From NCBI RefSeq assembly GCF_000746025.2, contig NZ_CP045798.1:2799001-2863000 (forward strand): 64,000 bases of DNA, given 5' to 3'. This document shows, piece by piece, positions 32,592 to 41,776 of this stretch; within the stretch, counting starts at the first letter, position 1; every line of letters starts with the position of its first letter. The DNA comes from Thermanaerosceptrum fracticalcis. GTDB lineage: Bacteria; Bacillota; Peptococcia; DRI-13. The translations under genes and the position numbers were made by a program. Below the pieces are notes generated by a model. That model was not told the origin of the DNA. It saw only the letters and a program-made list of their open reading frames with translations, and did not search any database.

Positions 32592-35279
32592 ATGAGGATA
32601 TTGGAAATACGGGAATACCGCGGTAGAAATATCTACAGTCATTATCCCGTAGTCAAGGCAATCATTGATTTGGAAGACCTGGCTAACATCTGGAGTGACC
32701 AGATTCCCGGTTTTGCGGAAAAACTGGCCCGTAATATTCCACAGTTGCAAGGGCATCATTGTTCCCGGGGGCGTGAAGGGGGATTTTTGGAAAGGGTTAA
32801 AGAAGGGACCATGTTTGGTCATATTGTTGAACACGTTGCCCTGGAACTCCAGTGCATGGCAGGATTCTCCGTAATTTACGGCAAGACGGTAGCGACCGAT
32901 AACCCGGGTATATATGAGGTAATTGTGGAGGCAGGGGTCATGGAAGCGGGGATCCAGGCTCTAAAGAGTGCCCTCCATCTTATTCAGGTACTAATAAATA
33001 ACAGGGAATGCAATGTACATGGGGAAATAGAGAAAATCCGCCAGGCTGGACGGGAATACGGATTTGGGCCCAGTACACAGGCTATCATCGAAGAGTGTAG
33101 GAAAAGGGATATCCCCGTGATGCCCCTGGGCAAGGGAAGCTTGCTTCAGCTGGGACACGGGATTAAGCAGCAGAGAGTTCAGGCCACCATTACAGGACTG
33201 ACTTCTTGCATTAGTGTGGATATTGCCGGTGATAAAAACCTCACCAAGCAGCTTTTGGCTGAAGGTGGGATACCTGTACCTTGGGGAGATGTGGCCTGCA
33301 CGGAAGATGAAGCTGTAAAAATAGCGGTCAAACTTGGAGATAGTGTGGTCGTAAAACCCTGTAACGGTAACCAGGGGAAAGGTGTGACCCTTAACCTGGA
33401 AAGTGAGGCGGAAATCAGGACAGCCTTTCGCATTGCTCAAGCCTACAGCGAGGACATTATTGTAGAGAAATATATCGTGGGCAAACACTACCGCCTTCTG
33501 GTCGTAGGGAACAAGATGGTGGCGGCGGCCGAAAGAATTCCCGCCCACGTGATCGGCGATGGGATACACAGTGTGGAACAGTTAATAGAGCTGGCAAACC
33601 AGGACCCCAGCCGCGGAGAAGAACATGAAAAGCCACTGACGAAAATAAAAATTGACCCTGCTGCTCTTCTCGTTTTAGCCAAGCAAAAAATGCATCCCTC
33701 CTCTGTACCCGAGTTTAAGCAAGTGGTCTACTTAAGAGAAAATGCCAACTTAAGTACGGGTGGTACAGCGGTAGATGTGACCGAGGAGGTTCATCCGGAA
33801 ATCAGTAAGCTTGCTGTACGTGCGGCCAGGATTATCGGGTTGGATGTGGCGGGAGTCGATTTAGTAACCCCGGATATAAAGAGGCCTTTGGACAAGGAGG
33901 GTGCAGTCATTGAGATCAATGCTGCGCCGGGTATTCGTATGCACCACTTCCCTAGCCGGGGAGTCAGCCGCAATGCAGCAGGAGCCATTGTGGATTATTT
34001 GTTTCCCCAAGGCCATTCGGGGAGGATTCCCGTGGTTTCCATAACAGGTACCAACGGGAAGACAACTACAGCTCGACTGGTAGGGCATATTGCGGGTCTG
34101 TGGGGGAAATGTGTCGGTTTAACGACAACAGGGGGAGTGTTTGTGGGGAGGGAGTGCCTGATAAAAGGTGATACAACAGGTCCCCGCAGTGCCCAGGCCG
34201 TATTAAGGGACTCCAGGGTGGAAATAGCCGTTCTGGAAACAGCCAGGGGCGGGATTCTCCGGTCCGGTCTTGGCTACGATAAAGCCACGGTGGGGGTGAT
34301 CACCAATATTAGTGAAGATCATCTTGGTTTAGACGGAATTAAGGATTTGAAACAATTAGCCCATGTGAAGTCTCTGGTAATTGAGGCTTTGGTGAAGAAC
34401 GGAACAGCAGTGTTAAATGCCGATGATCCCTGGAGCATGGTTATAGCTTCCCGTGTCAAAGAAAACCTCCTTTATTTTTCCCTGGCTGAAGATAACCTGA
34501 TTATCAAGAGACATCTTAGTACAGGACAAAAGGCGGTGTTTGTAAAAAAAGACCAGCTTGTTTATGCCGTAGGGGATGGGTATCACAGCATTGTTGCTGT
34601 GGAAGACATTCCCTTAACCGTGCACGGCCGTGCCACCTTTAATACCGCTAACGCCCTGGCGGCTGCAGCAGCATGTATCAGTTTGGGCATGCCTGTGTCC
34701 GTTATCAGGGAAGGCCTGCAAACCTTCAATCTTACCACATGGCATAATACGGGGCGTTGCCAGCTTTTTCAGCTGGGTGATATCAGGGTATTGCTTGACT
34801 ATGCCCATAACCCGGCAGCCATTCAAAATATTCTCCAGTACGCAAAGAAGCTGGAACCCCAGCGTTTATTAGGGGTCCTGGGGGTCCCGGGAGATAGAAG
34901 AGACCGGGACATCATGGAAGCGGGCCGGGTGGCAGGAAACTACCTGGACTATTGTGTTATCAAAGAAGATCAGGATTTGCGCGGCAGGAGAGCGGGTGAG
35001 GCAGCTTCCCTCTTGTGGGAAGGTTTTAAACTGGGGACCAATAAAAACAAGGCAGGTGAAATTATCCTGCCGGAGCTTACAGCCGTACTGGTAGCACTCA
35101 GTAAATGCAAACCGGGGGATTTGCTGGTCATCTTGTATGAGAAACTTGAGCCCTTGCAGGAGTTATTGCATAAATTGGAAAGCAGGACAGCGCAGGAAGA
35201 AAACTTAAGTAAGGAAACTCCTTGGGGGAATATAGTAGAAGAGACCTGTTTTATGCAAAAAACCCTCAACAACCGCTAG
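32592..35279 (+). CDS. cphA: Cyanophycin synthetase CphA
   Basis: CphA polymerises aspartate and arginine into cyanophycin with ATP. The 895-residue protein has the normal three-part layout: an N-terminal domain (FGHIVEHVALELQCMAG), an ATP-grasp domain that adds Asp (VVKPCNGNQGKGVTL; VIEINAAPGIRMHHFP), and a Mur ligase-like domain with P-loop ITGTNGKTTTARL and DYAHNPAA that adds Arg. ATG 32592 lies next to a GTG at 32589, and GGGGG precedes both. cphB is 77 bases upstream. Cyanophycin in a spore former would be a nitrogen and carbon store. Confidence 0.97.
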   Translation: MRILEIREYRGRNIYSHYPVVKAIIDLEDLANIWSDQIPGFAEKLARNIPQLQGHHCSRGREGGFLERVKEGTMFGHIVEHVALELQCMAGFSVIYGKTVATDNPGIYEVIVEAGVMEAGIQALKSALHLIQVLINNRECNVHGEIEKIRQAGREYGFGPSTQAIIEECRKRDIPVMPLGKGSLLQLGHGIKQQRVQATITGLTSCISVDIAGDKNLTKQLLAEGGIPVPWGDVACTEDEAVKIAVKLGDSVVVKPCNGNQGKGVTLNLESEAEIRTAFRIAQAYSEDIIVEKYIVGKHYRLLVVGNKMVAAAERIPAHVIGDGIHSVEQLIELANQDPSRGEEHEKPLTKIKIDPAALLVLAKQKMHPSSVPEFKQVVYLRENANLSTGGTAVDVTEEVHPEISKLAVRAARIIGLDVAGVDLVTPDIKRPLDKEGAVIEINAAPGIRMHHFPSRGVSRNAAGAIVDYLFPQGHSGRIPVVSITGTNGKTTTARLVGHIAGLWGKCVGLTTTGGVFVGRECLIKGDTTGPRSAQAVLRDSRVEIAVLETARGGILRSGLGYDKATVGVITNISEDHLGLDGIKDLKQLAHVKSLVIEALVKNGTAVLNADDPWSMVIASRVKENLLYFSLAEDNLIIKRHLSTGQKAVFVKKDQLVYAVGDGYHSIVAVEDIPLTVHGRATFNTANALAAAAACISLGMPVSVIREGLQTFNLTTWHNTGRCQLFQLGDIRVLLDYAHNPAAIQNILQYAKKLEPQRLLGVLGVPGDRRDRDIMEAGRVAGNYLDYCVIKEDQDLRGRRAGEAASLLWEGFKLGTNKNKAGEIILPELTAVLVALSKCKPGDLLVILYEKLEPLQELLHKLESRTAQEENLSKETPWGNIVEETCFMQKTLNNR

Positions 35280-35339
35280 GATTTCATGTTACAATAGGTT
35301 AAAATTAGAAATCCTCATACGATAAGGTTGGCGAATAGG

Positions 35340-36230
35340 ATGCAGCAGGTTTCCGTGAAGGGATATGCTAAAATAAATTTAACCCTGGATGTCCTGGGCA
35401 AGAGGGATGACGGCTATCATGAAGTGGCTATGATTATGCAGGGCATAGAACTTCATGATCTTATTACCCTGGAAAAGAGACAAACAGGGATTACACTGGA
35501 GATCAATGTGCCGGAACTAAGCTCGGGTCCCGATAATTTGGCTTATCGGGCGGCAACTTTACTCCAAAAGGATTTTCCGGACATAGCAGGGGTTCACATC
35601 AAGCTTACGAAGGAGATACCTGTGGCCGCGGGATTGGCCGGAGGCAGTACTGATGCCGCCGCCGTTTTACTGGGTCTTAATCGTTTGTATGACATGGGCT
35701 TATCCCTTGATGACTTAAGAACATATGGGGCCCGTCTGGGTTCGGACGTGCCCTTCTGTCTGCACCCCCTAACTGGCCTGGCTACAGGCAGGGGGGAAAT
35801 GATCAGAGAGCTTCCTCCTTGTCCTCCGCTTTGGCTCGTGCTGGTAAAGCCTCCTTTTGGAGTGTCTACGAAGGAGGTTTATGGGCACTTAAAGGAGGTA
35901 ATCATTAAAGAAAGACCCTCTCTTAAGAGAGCCTTGGCGGCTTTGGAGACAGGTGATTTGGGGCTTTTATATCAGTCCATGGCCAATGTCTTGGAATATG
36001 CCACCTTTGATTTGTATCCGGAATTACGGGATTGGCTGGAGGAATTAAGGGATCTGGGAGCGAAAAAAGCCATGATGTCGGGGAGCGGGCCGACCCTTAT
36101 CGCCTTTATGGAGAATGAATCGGAAGCAAAAGAATTAGCTTCCTGTTGGATAAAACCTGGCTGGCAGGTAGTGGTGACACGGTCCCTGGGTCCCCGGGAT
36201 TTGGATAGGAGGATAGTTGTCGATGAGTGA
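35340..36230 (+). CDS. ispE: 4-diphosphocytidyl-2-C-methyl-D-erythritol kinase IspE
   Basis: IspE is the GHMP kinase of the MEP isoprenoid pathway. The 296-residue product starts with KGYAKINLTLDVLGKRDDGYHE and has the GHMP ATP loop PVAAGLAGGSTDAAAVLLGL and the C-terminal MMSGSGPTLIAFM. ATG 35340 is chosen by homology. A TTG at 35328 is in frame, but the only Shine-Dalgarno-like bases touch it. It opens the block that is syntenic with the B. subtilis purR region, and its end overlaps the GntR gene. Confidence 0.96.
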   Translation: MQQVSVKGYAKINLTLDVLGKRDDGYHEVAMIMQGIELHDLITLEKRQTGITLEINVPELSSGPDNLAYRAATLLQKDFPDIAGVHIKLTKEIPVAAGLAGGSTDAAAVLLGLNRLYDMGLSLDDLRTYGARLGSDVPFCLHPLTGLATGRGEMIRELPPCPPLWLVLVKPPFGVSTKEVYGHLKEVIIKERPSLKRALAALETGDLGLLYQSMANVLEYATFDLYPELRDWLEELRDLGAKKAMMSGSGPTLIAFMENESEAKELASCWIKPGWQVVVTRSLGPRDLDRRIVVDE

Positions 36231-36903
36231 ACGGCGTTTAACCCCTGTGATACTGGATAATTATAAACCTTTACGTGATATTGTCTTTGAAGCTTTGAGA
36301 GATGCTATCATTAAGCAGGTGCTGAGGCCCGGGGAGCGTCTCATGGAAATCCAGTTAGCGGAAGAAATGGGCGTGAGCCGTACACCGGTGCGCGAGGCCA
36401 TTCGCAAACTGGAATTGGAAGGGTTTGTCATTATGATTCCCCGTAAAGGGGCTTATGTGGCTGATATTTCCCTGAAGGATATCTCCGATGTCTATGAAAT
36501 ACGGGGAGCTTTGGAGGCCCTGGCCTGTGGTCTCGCTGCGGAACGGGCAAGTCTTGCTGAGATCGAAGAAATGGAAAAACACTTAATCAAAGAAACCGAG
36601 TATTTAGAGACCACGGATATTCCGGCCACTATTGAAATAGATACAGGTTTTCATGACCTAATCTACAAAGCCGCGCGCAATGAAAGACTGGTGGTCATGT
36701 TAAACAACTTAAGGGAGCAGATTCATCGTCTTCGCGTTACTTCTATTAAATACCCGGGGCGGATGAAAAAGACCCTGGAGGAGCACCGGGCCATTGTGGA
36801 GGCCATCGGCAGCCGGGATGTGGACCTTGCCCAGAGGTTGGGAGAGGAACACATTGAGCGTGCGCAGCAGGCCTTGTTGGAGCTCTTAAAAAGTAAACAA
36901 TAA
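36223..36903 (+). CDS. GntR-family regulator, FadR/FCD type
   Basis: The 226-residue regulator has a GntR winged helix (PLRDIVFEALRDAIIKQVL; MEIQLAEEMGVSRTPVREAI; LEGFVIMIPRKGAYVADIS) and an all-helical FCD ligand domain. The latter has probable metal-binding residues in DTGFHDLIYKAARNERL, EEHRAIVEAI and GEEHIERA. FCD regulators sense carboxylic acids. ATG 36223 overlaps the ispE stop by 8 bases, with AGGAGG ten bases upstream. It is extra relative to the B. subtilis gene order. Its target is unknown. Confidence 0.93.
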   Translation: MSERRLTPVILDNYKPLRDIVFEALRDAIIKQVLRPGERLMEIQLAEEMGVSRTPVREAIRKLELEGFVIMIPRKGAYVADISLKDISDVYEIRGALEALACGLAAERASLAEIEEMEKHLIKETEYLETTDIPATIEIDTGFHDLIYKAARNERLVVMLNNLREQIHRLRVTSIKYPGRMKKTLEEHRAIVEAIGSRDVDLAQRLGEEHIERAQQALLELLKSKQ

Positions 36904-36928
36904 TAACCCCCTTGAAGGGAGTCTTGGT

Positions 36929-37693
36929 ATGACCTCAGGAATCATACTGGCAGGAGGAAAAAAAGAAAACCTCTTGAAAGGCGGGAATTTACCGGAGAAT
37001 GAAGCGCTGATACCCATCGGTAGTAGGGTAATGGTCGAGTATGTTGTGGATGCGGTCCTGGGTTCCCCATATATAGAGCGGATTATTATTGCCGGTCCCC
37101 GGCACGAACTAAAAAAATATTTTCCAAACCACCCAGGAATTGAACTGGTGGAAAGTGGCGAGTCACTTGTACATAGTTTATTAAAGGCTTTAGATTGCCT
37201 TTCCCCCGAGGAATATCAAGAAAAAGTACTTGTGACCACAGGAGATATTCCCCTCTTAACAACTGAGGCTGTGAACGGTTTCCTGGAGAGCTGCCGGGGG
37301 CTGGAGGGTGATCTGTTTTATCCTATTGTAAAGAAGGAAACCAATGAAAGTAAATACCCCGGTGTGCAAAGGACCTATGTGAACCTTAAAGAAGGTGTTT
37401 TCACAGGAGGGAACATGTTTCTCCTTAAGCCCGAAATTATGAAAAAGTGCAGCAGGTTTGCCGAGGAACTGGTACGTTTACGCAAGAAACCCTTATCCCT
37501 GGCTTCCTATATCGGGTGGTTTTTCTTGCTGCGTTATTTAATGGGACGGCTCTCCATTAAAGATGCTGAAGATAAAGCCTTAGAACTGTTAGGGATTAAA
37601 GGAGTGGGTATTATTTCCCCCTTTCCCGAAATTGGTATAGATGTGGATAAAACCAGCGATTTAGAGCTGGTACAAAAAGTATTATGCTCATAG
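36929..37693 (+). CDS. MobA-like nucleotidyltransferase family protein
   Basis: The 254-residue protein has an NTP-transferase fold: GIILAGGKKENLLKGG with the usual LAGG, a middle VTTGDIPLLTTEAVNGFLE that supplies the metal-binding Asp, and GVFTGGNMFLLKPEIMKKC. The signature RxG loop is degenerate, since the LAGG is followed by KKENLLKGG instead of G-S-R-M. The substrate cannot be told; molybdopterin-guanine, phosphosugar or lactyl-phosphate type transferases are all possible. It lies between gntR and purR and has its own terminator. Confidence 0.8.
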   Translation: MTSGIILAGGKKENLLKGGNLPENEALIPIGSRVMVEYVVDAVLGSPYIERIIIAGPRHELKKYFPNHPGIELVESGESLVHSLLKALDCLSPEEYQEKVLVTTGDIPLLTTEAVNGFLESCRGLEGDLFYPIVKKETNESKYPGVQRTYVNLKEGVFTGGNMFLLKPEIMKKCSRFAEELVRLRKKPLSLASYIGWFFLLRYLMGRLSIKDAEDKALELLGIKGVGIISPFPEIGIDVDKTSDLELVQKVLCS

Positions 37694-37717
37694 GGAGGGC
37701 AGCCTCCTTATTTTTTT
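37692..37717 (+). terminator. Terminator after the nucleotidyltransferase gene
   Basis: AGGGAGG and CCTCCTT pair around GCAG, followed by ATTTTTTT, starting at the stop codon. Confidence 0.8.
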
Positions 37718-37823
37718 CCTTAAAAAGGAATCCTGGTACTGGCTAAACCTGAATAAATAGGTTAAAATATTACTTAAATATTCGTGATTCTCCTTGGCTT
37801 ATTCTCCTAGCGGGGGTGATTTT

Positions 37824-38633
37824 TTGGAAAAATGGCGTAGAAGTGAACGAGTCGTGATTATCACCAAGTATCTCCTGGAAAAACCTAATACCCTTTTTTC
37901 CCTCAATTTTTTTGCTGAACTTTTCCAGTCCGCCAAATCCAGTATCAGCGAAGATATTAGTATTATCAGGGACGTTTTTCGGGAGTTTACTTTAGGTAAA
38001 GTGGAGACTTTGGCCGGGGCAGGAGGAGGCGTGATTTATTCTCCCCTCGTGGGGCCCCGGGAGAAAGATGAATTTTTACAGGAAATCGCCGAAAAGCTTT
38101 CTGATCCCAGCCGTATTTTACCCGGGGGATATCTTTACATGACAGACATCATTTTTGATGCGAGGTTAGCCCAAAAGGTCGGTGAGATATTTGCCCAGCA
38201 TTTTATAGAATTAGAGCCGGAGTTTGTCGTCACTATAGAAACCAAAGGTATTCCTTTAGCCCTCATGACCGCCAAGGCCCTCAATCTACCCTTGGTGATC
38301 ATCCGTGACGGGAGCCGCGTCACCGAAGGTTCGGCGGTAAGCCTCAACTATGTAACGGGCTCTTCCCGGAATATTCGTACCATGTCCCTGGCCAGAAGGG
38401 CCTTACCAACAGAAAGTCGTGTTGTAATCATTGATGATTTCATGAAAGCCGGGGGGACGGCGAAAGGTATGGTGGAACTCCTGGCGGAATTTAAAGCTGA
38501 GGTCCTGGGGATTGGCGTGTTAGTGGATACCGAGCTTCCGGAACAAAAACTGGTACCCAATTACTACTCTCTCTTGAAATTGAGTAAAGTCGATGAAATA
38601 GAAAGAAAAATTATGCTCCATCCTCATTGCTGA
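37824..38633 (+). CDS. purR: Pur operon repressor PurR
   Basis: The 269-residue protein is the Bacillus-type purine repressor: an N-terminal winged helix (KWRRSERVVIITKYLLEKP; SISEDISIIRD) fused to a phosphoribosyltransferase-like domain with the PRPP loop VVIIDDFMKAGGTA. PRPP binding releases DNA. The TTG start at 37824 follows GGGGGTG. The order ispE-purR-spoVG-glmU is that of B. subtilis except for two extra genes before purR and the lack of yabJ after it. Confidence 0.96.
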   Translation: MEKWRRSERVVIITKYLLEKPNTLFSLNFFAELFQSAKSSISEDISIIRDVFREFTLGKVETLAGAGGGVIYSPLVGPREKDEFLQEIAEKLSDPSRILPGGYLYMTDIIFDARLAQKVGEIFAQHFIELEPEFVVTIETKGIPLALMTAKALNLPLVIIRDGSRVTEGSAVSLNYVTGSSRNIRTMSLARRALPTESRVVIIDDFMKAGGTAKGMVELLAEFKAEVLGIGVLVDTELPEQKLVPNYYSLLKLSKVDEIERKIMLHPHC

Positions 38634-38700
38634 AATGGAAAATATATCCTAAATAAATGTATAAAATAGCTAAATAATGGGAAATTTCATAAAGAGAAGA

Positions 38701-38725
38701 AGGAAAATCCAAAAATGTGACGAAT
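38701..38725 (+). promoter_or_regulatory. Possible sigma-H promoter of spoVG
   Basis: AGGAAAAT (38701-38708) and CGAAT (38721-38725) are 12 bases apart, which resembles the sigma-H pattern AGGANNT-N12-15-HGAAT, about 40 bases before spoVG. In B. subtilis spoVG is a classical sigma-H gene. The match is partial. Confidence 0.4.
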
Positions 38726-38766
38726 AGGTATAAATCAGCAGGATGTGGGGAAGGTGGTGAACATTT

Positions 38767-39021
38767 ATGAATATTACAGATGTCCGGATTAGAAAGATAA
38801 ATCAGGAAGGTAGAATGAAGGCTATTGTCTCGGTTACTTTTGATAATGCTTTTGTTGTCCATGATGTTAAAGTTGTGGAAGGGACTAACGGTTTGTTCGT
38901 TGCAATGCCCAGTAGAAAAACACCCGAGGGGGAATTCAGGGATATAGCCCATCCTATTTCAGCTAATGCCCGGGAAATTATTCAGACAGCTGTCCTAAAG
39001 GCTTATCAGGAAGCCATATAA
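38767..39021 (+). CDS. spoVG: Regulatory protein SpoVG
   Basis: The 84-residue protein matches SpoVG along its length: [57 protein letters not shown]. SpoVG is a small nucleic-acid-binding regulator that affects septation in sporulation and many other processes. It is slightly shorter at the C-terminus than the 97-residue B. subtilis form. It lies between purR and glmU as usual, with its own terminator. Confidence 0.97.
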   Translation: MNITDVRIRKINQEGRMKAIVSVTFDNAFVVHDVKVVEGTNGLFVAMPSRKTPEGEFRDIAHPISANAREIIQTAVLKAYQEAI

Positions 39022-39045
39022 CGGTGAAAAAGGACAAGCAGAGAG

Positions 39046-39073
39046 AGGAGCTTTCGAGAGAGGCTCCTTTTTT
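39046..39073 (+). terminator. Terminator after spoVG
   Basis: AGGAGC and GCTCCT pair around an 11-base loop, followed by TTTTT. A second hairpin follows at once. Confidence 0.7.
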
Positions 39074-39228
39074 AATTTAAGAAAGTATAACTTTCTTAAA
39101 TTAGGGGTGTTAGGGGAGGTATCCCCTAAGTTTCAATGAGGAGGGTAACAGCGGAGCGTCATAGGGAACGCAGGGGTTCCCTTTGAAAGGACAAAAGCAC
39201 AACAATTAATTTAGTGCACGTACGTGCT
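39073..39228. repeat. Cluster of four inverted repeats between spoVG and glmU
   Basis: Four consecutive palindromes occupy this gap: a perfect 14-bp stem TAATTTAAGAAAGT with loop ATA (39073-39103), TTAGGGG/CCCCTAA (about 39110-39129), GGGAAC/GTTCCC (about 39163-39181), and AAGGACAAAAGCAC pairing with its full complement over a 23-base loop that includes the palindrome GCACGTACGTGC. The whole gap 39022-39338 is 317 bases and holds no gene. A structured RNA or a repeat element is possible. Confidence 0.55.
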
Positions 39229-39338
39229 TTTGTCCTTGTGCGGAAAGTATGGGGCAGTTACCATAATTAGTGATTACTTTTGGCTAAAATTTATGATATA
39301 AATATTTATGTACTAACAGGGACTAAGGAGGGGTTAGT

Positions 39339-40745
39339 TTGCCGCAGTCAGTTGCAGTTGTCTTGGCAGCTGGATTAGGGACCAGGATGAAGTCGAACAT
39401 GCCCAAAGTACTTCATCGCGTGGCGGGTAAGCCCATGATACAGCATGTCATAAATTCTTTAAGATTTGCGGATGTGGAAAACATTATTCTGGTTCTGGGC
39501 TATCAGGCGGAACGTGTGGAGTCCGTATTAGGGGCCGGCTTCCAAATAGTCTATCAAAAAGAGCAGTTGGGAACAGGACATGCAGTCCTGCAGGCTTTAC
39601 CCTTATTACAGCAATATTCCAGCGGGGACTGCCTGGTGGTCTGTGGTGATACCCCTCTTTTAAGAGGACAAACCTTAAAAAGACTTCGCGAAAAACATAA
39701 TGAGGCTGGAGCCAAAGCTACGATTCTTACGGCTCTGCTCTCCGACCCCACAGGATACGGTCGTATCATAAAAAATGCTCAAGGTGTAGAGAAAATTGTG
39801 GAAGAGAAGGATGCGGCAGAAGAAGAAAAGGCTGTCAGGGAGATTAATACAGGTGCCTATTGCTTCAGCATCGAAAGTCTTAAGGAGAAACTAGCCCTTT
39901 TAACTCCGGCTAATGCCCAGGGAGAATACTACTTAACGGATGTCATAAAGTACCTGGTGGAGGATGGGGAGAAGGTTGATACCCTGTTGCTTACTGATCC
40001 CAACGAAGCCATGGGCATCAACAACCGCCGGCAGCTGGCAGAAGCCGAAGTCCAGATGCGCCGCCGTATCTTAGAAAAGCTCATGGATCAAGGGGTAACA
40101 GTGATCAACCCCGACCACACCTATGTAGAAGAAGAGGTGGTCATTGGGAAAGATACCATACTCTATCCAGGTGTGATCCTGGAAGGGAAGACCAGGATCG
40201 GGGAGAACTGCGAAATCGGACCTAATACCCGTATCGTCGATTCCATCATTGAGGATGATGTGGTAATCAATTACTCTTATCTGTTTCAGGCCAAGGTGGC
40301 CAAAAGCTGTACCATCGGGCCTTACAGTTACCTGCGCCCCGGTACGGTTCTGGCTGAAGGTGTTAAAGTTGGAGATTTTGTGGAAGTTAAGAATTCCTAT
40401 ATTGGTCCTGGTTCCAAAGTGCCCCATTTGAGTTATGTAGGGGACAGTACCGTAGGTAAAGGCGTCAATATTGGGGCGGGTACCATAACCTGTAATTACG
40501 ATGGGGTGAATAAATACCCGACTTATATAGGTGACGGCGCCTTTATCGGCAGCAATACGAACCTGGTGGCACCTATCACCGTAGGCGAGGGTGCCTATAT
40601 TGGGGCTGGCTCCACAGTGAACAAAGATATACCGGCAGGAGCCCTTGCTGTTGCCCGGGGAAAACAGCGTAATATCGAGAATTGGAAAAGCAGGGCCCAA
40701 GGTACAGGAAAAGAAGAGGTTAGGGAGGACAAAAATCATGACTAA
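39339..40745 (+). CDS. glmU: Bifunctional UDP-GlcNAc pyrophosphorylase / GlcN-1-P acetyltransferase GlmU
   Basis: GlmU makes UDP-GlcNAc for the cell wall. The 468-residue enzyme has the uridylyltransferase start [15 protein letters not shown], then [13 protein letters not shown] and CGDTPLL. A left-handed beta-helix of hexapeptide repeats follows ([32 protein letters not shown] with the acetyltransferase residues). The TTG start follows AAGGAGGGG. Its stop overlaps the prs start by eight bases, so the two are translationally coupled, as in B. subtilis gcaD-prs. Confidence 0.97.
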   Translation: MPQSVAVVLAAGLGTRMKSNMPKVLHRVAGKPMIQHVINSLRFADVENIILVLGYQAERVESVLGAGFQIVYQKEQLGTGHAVLQALPLLQQYSSGDCLVVCGDTPLLRGQTLKRLREKHNEAGAKATILTALLSDPTGYGRIIKNAQGVEKIVEEKDAAEEEKAVREINTGAYCFSIESLKEKLALLTPANAQGEYYLTDVIKYLVEDGEKVDTLLLTDPNEAMGINNRRQLAEAEVQMRRRILEKLMDQGVTVINPDHTYVEEEVVIGKDTILYPGVILEGKTRIGENCEIGPNTRIVDSIIEDDVVINYSYLFQAKVAKSCTIGPYSYLRPGTVLAEGVKVGDFVEVKNSYIGPGSKVPHLSYVGDSTVGKGVNIGAGTITCNYDGVNKYPTYIGDGAFIGSNTNLVAPITVGEGAYIGAGSTVNKDIPAGALAVARGKQRNIENWKSRAQGTGKEEVREDKNHD

Positions 40746-41676
40746 AAAACTTAAAATATTCACAGGTAACGCTCACCCCCAATTAGCGGCTGAGATCGCC
40801 GAGTATTTAGGTGTTGAGGTCAGTGCCGCCCATGTAAAAAGATTCAGTGACGGAGAAATTAATGTAGCCATTGACGAAAGTGTGCGGGGAGCCGATACAT
40901 TTGTTATTCAACCTACCTCTTCGCCTGTTAATGAGAACATCATGGAGCTTCTCATTTTAATTGATGCTTTACGACGGGCCTCTGCCCGCAGGATAACTGC
41001 CGTATTACCCTATTACGGTTATGCCAGACAGGATAGAAAAGCCAAGGCCAGAGACCCTATTACGGCTAAACTGGTGGCCAATCTCCTAACCGCTGCAGGG
41101 ACACGGCGTGTTTTAGCCGTAGATTTGCATGCCGGGCAGATTCAGGGCTTTTTTGATATTCCTGTGGACCATTTACTGGGTGTGCCTATTTTAGCGGAGT
41201 ACTTCCTGAATAAACAGATGGACGACCTTGTCGTGGTTTCTCCGGACCTTGGCGGTGTAACCAGAGCCCGCGCTTTGGCCGACAGGGTACATGCACCTTT
41301 GGCCATTATCGACAAGAGGCGTCCCATGCCCAATGTGGCTGAGGTTATGCATATTATCGGCGATGTGAAAGGGAAAACAGTGGTCATGATTGATGACATC
41401 ATCGATACCGCCGGTACCATTACCCTGGGCGCCCAAGCCCTCATGGACAGGGGAGCCAAAGAAGTATATGCCTGCTGCATCCATCCCGTTTTATCAGGGC
41501 CTGCCATTGCGAGACTGGCCAAGTCACCCATCAAAGAAGTAGTAGTGACCAACACGATTCCCCTGGGACCGGAGAAGAAGCTGGATAAGATGAAGGTTCT
41601 TTCCGTGGCACCTCTAATAGGTGAAGCCATTATCCGGATTCATGAAGACCTTTCCGTCAGTAAATTATTCGACTAA
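40738..41676 (+). CDS. prs: Ribose-phosphate pyrophosphokinase Prs
   Basis: Prs makes PRPP for purines, pyrimidines, His, Trp and NAD. The 312-residue product shows [20 protein letters not shown], the flexible-loop [39 protein letters not shown] and the PRPP site [21 protein letters not shown] 40738 overlaps the end of glmU. A terminator follows. PRPP is also the signal for PurR and PyrR, whose gene or sites lie in this window. Confidence 0.98.
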   Translation: MTKKLKIFTGNAHPQLAAEIAEYLGVEVSAAHVKRFSDGEINVAIDESVRGADTFVIQPTSSPVNENIMELLILIDALRRASARRITAVLPYYGYARQDRKAKARDPITAKLVANLLTAAGTRRVLAVDLHAGQIQGFFDIPVDHLLGVPILAEYFLNKQMDDLVVVSPDLGGVTRARALADRVHAPLAIIDKRRPMPNVAEVMHIIGDVKGKTVVMIDDIIDTAGTITLGAQALMDRGAKEVYACCIHPVLSGPAIARLAKSPIKEVVVTNTIPLGPEKKLDKMKVLSVAPLIGEAIIRIHEDLSVSKLFD

Positions 41677-41684
41677 GATAAACG

Positions 41685-41716
41685 GACAAACCCCAGGCTG
41701 CTGGGGTTTGTCTATT
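41685..41716 (+). terminator. Terminator after prs
   Basis: GACAAACCCCAG and its complement form a perfect 12-bp stem around GCTG, followed by TATT, eight bases after the stop. Confidence 0.85.
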
Positions 41717-41740
41717 ATAAATCACCTTTGGCAATAATAA

Positions 41741-41755
41741 AGATGTCCCCAATAT
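41741..41755. repeat. Probable remnant of the GGGGACA-type element
   Basis: ATGTCCCCAATATAC equals the right end of the element at 59311-59325 (ATGTCCCCAATATGA) for 13 bases. No partner end is seen nearby. It lies just before the ctc ribosome-binding site. Confidence 0.35.
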
Positions 41756-41776
41756 ACATGTCAGAGGTGATAAAAT

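Noticed and set aside
36929-37693. Assignment of the nucleotidyltransferase as MobA or CofC
   Set aside because: The fold fits, but the GSR loop is degenerate and no cofactor-synthesis neighbours exist, so no specific name is justified.
40071-40763. Minus-strand open frame (230 codons) opposite glmU
   Set aside because: It is the antisense image of the hexapeptide-repeat region, which creates long open frames by composition.
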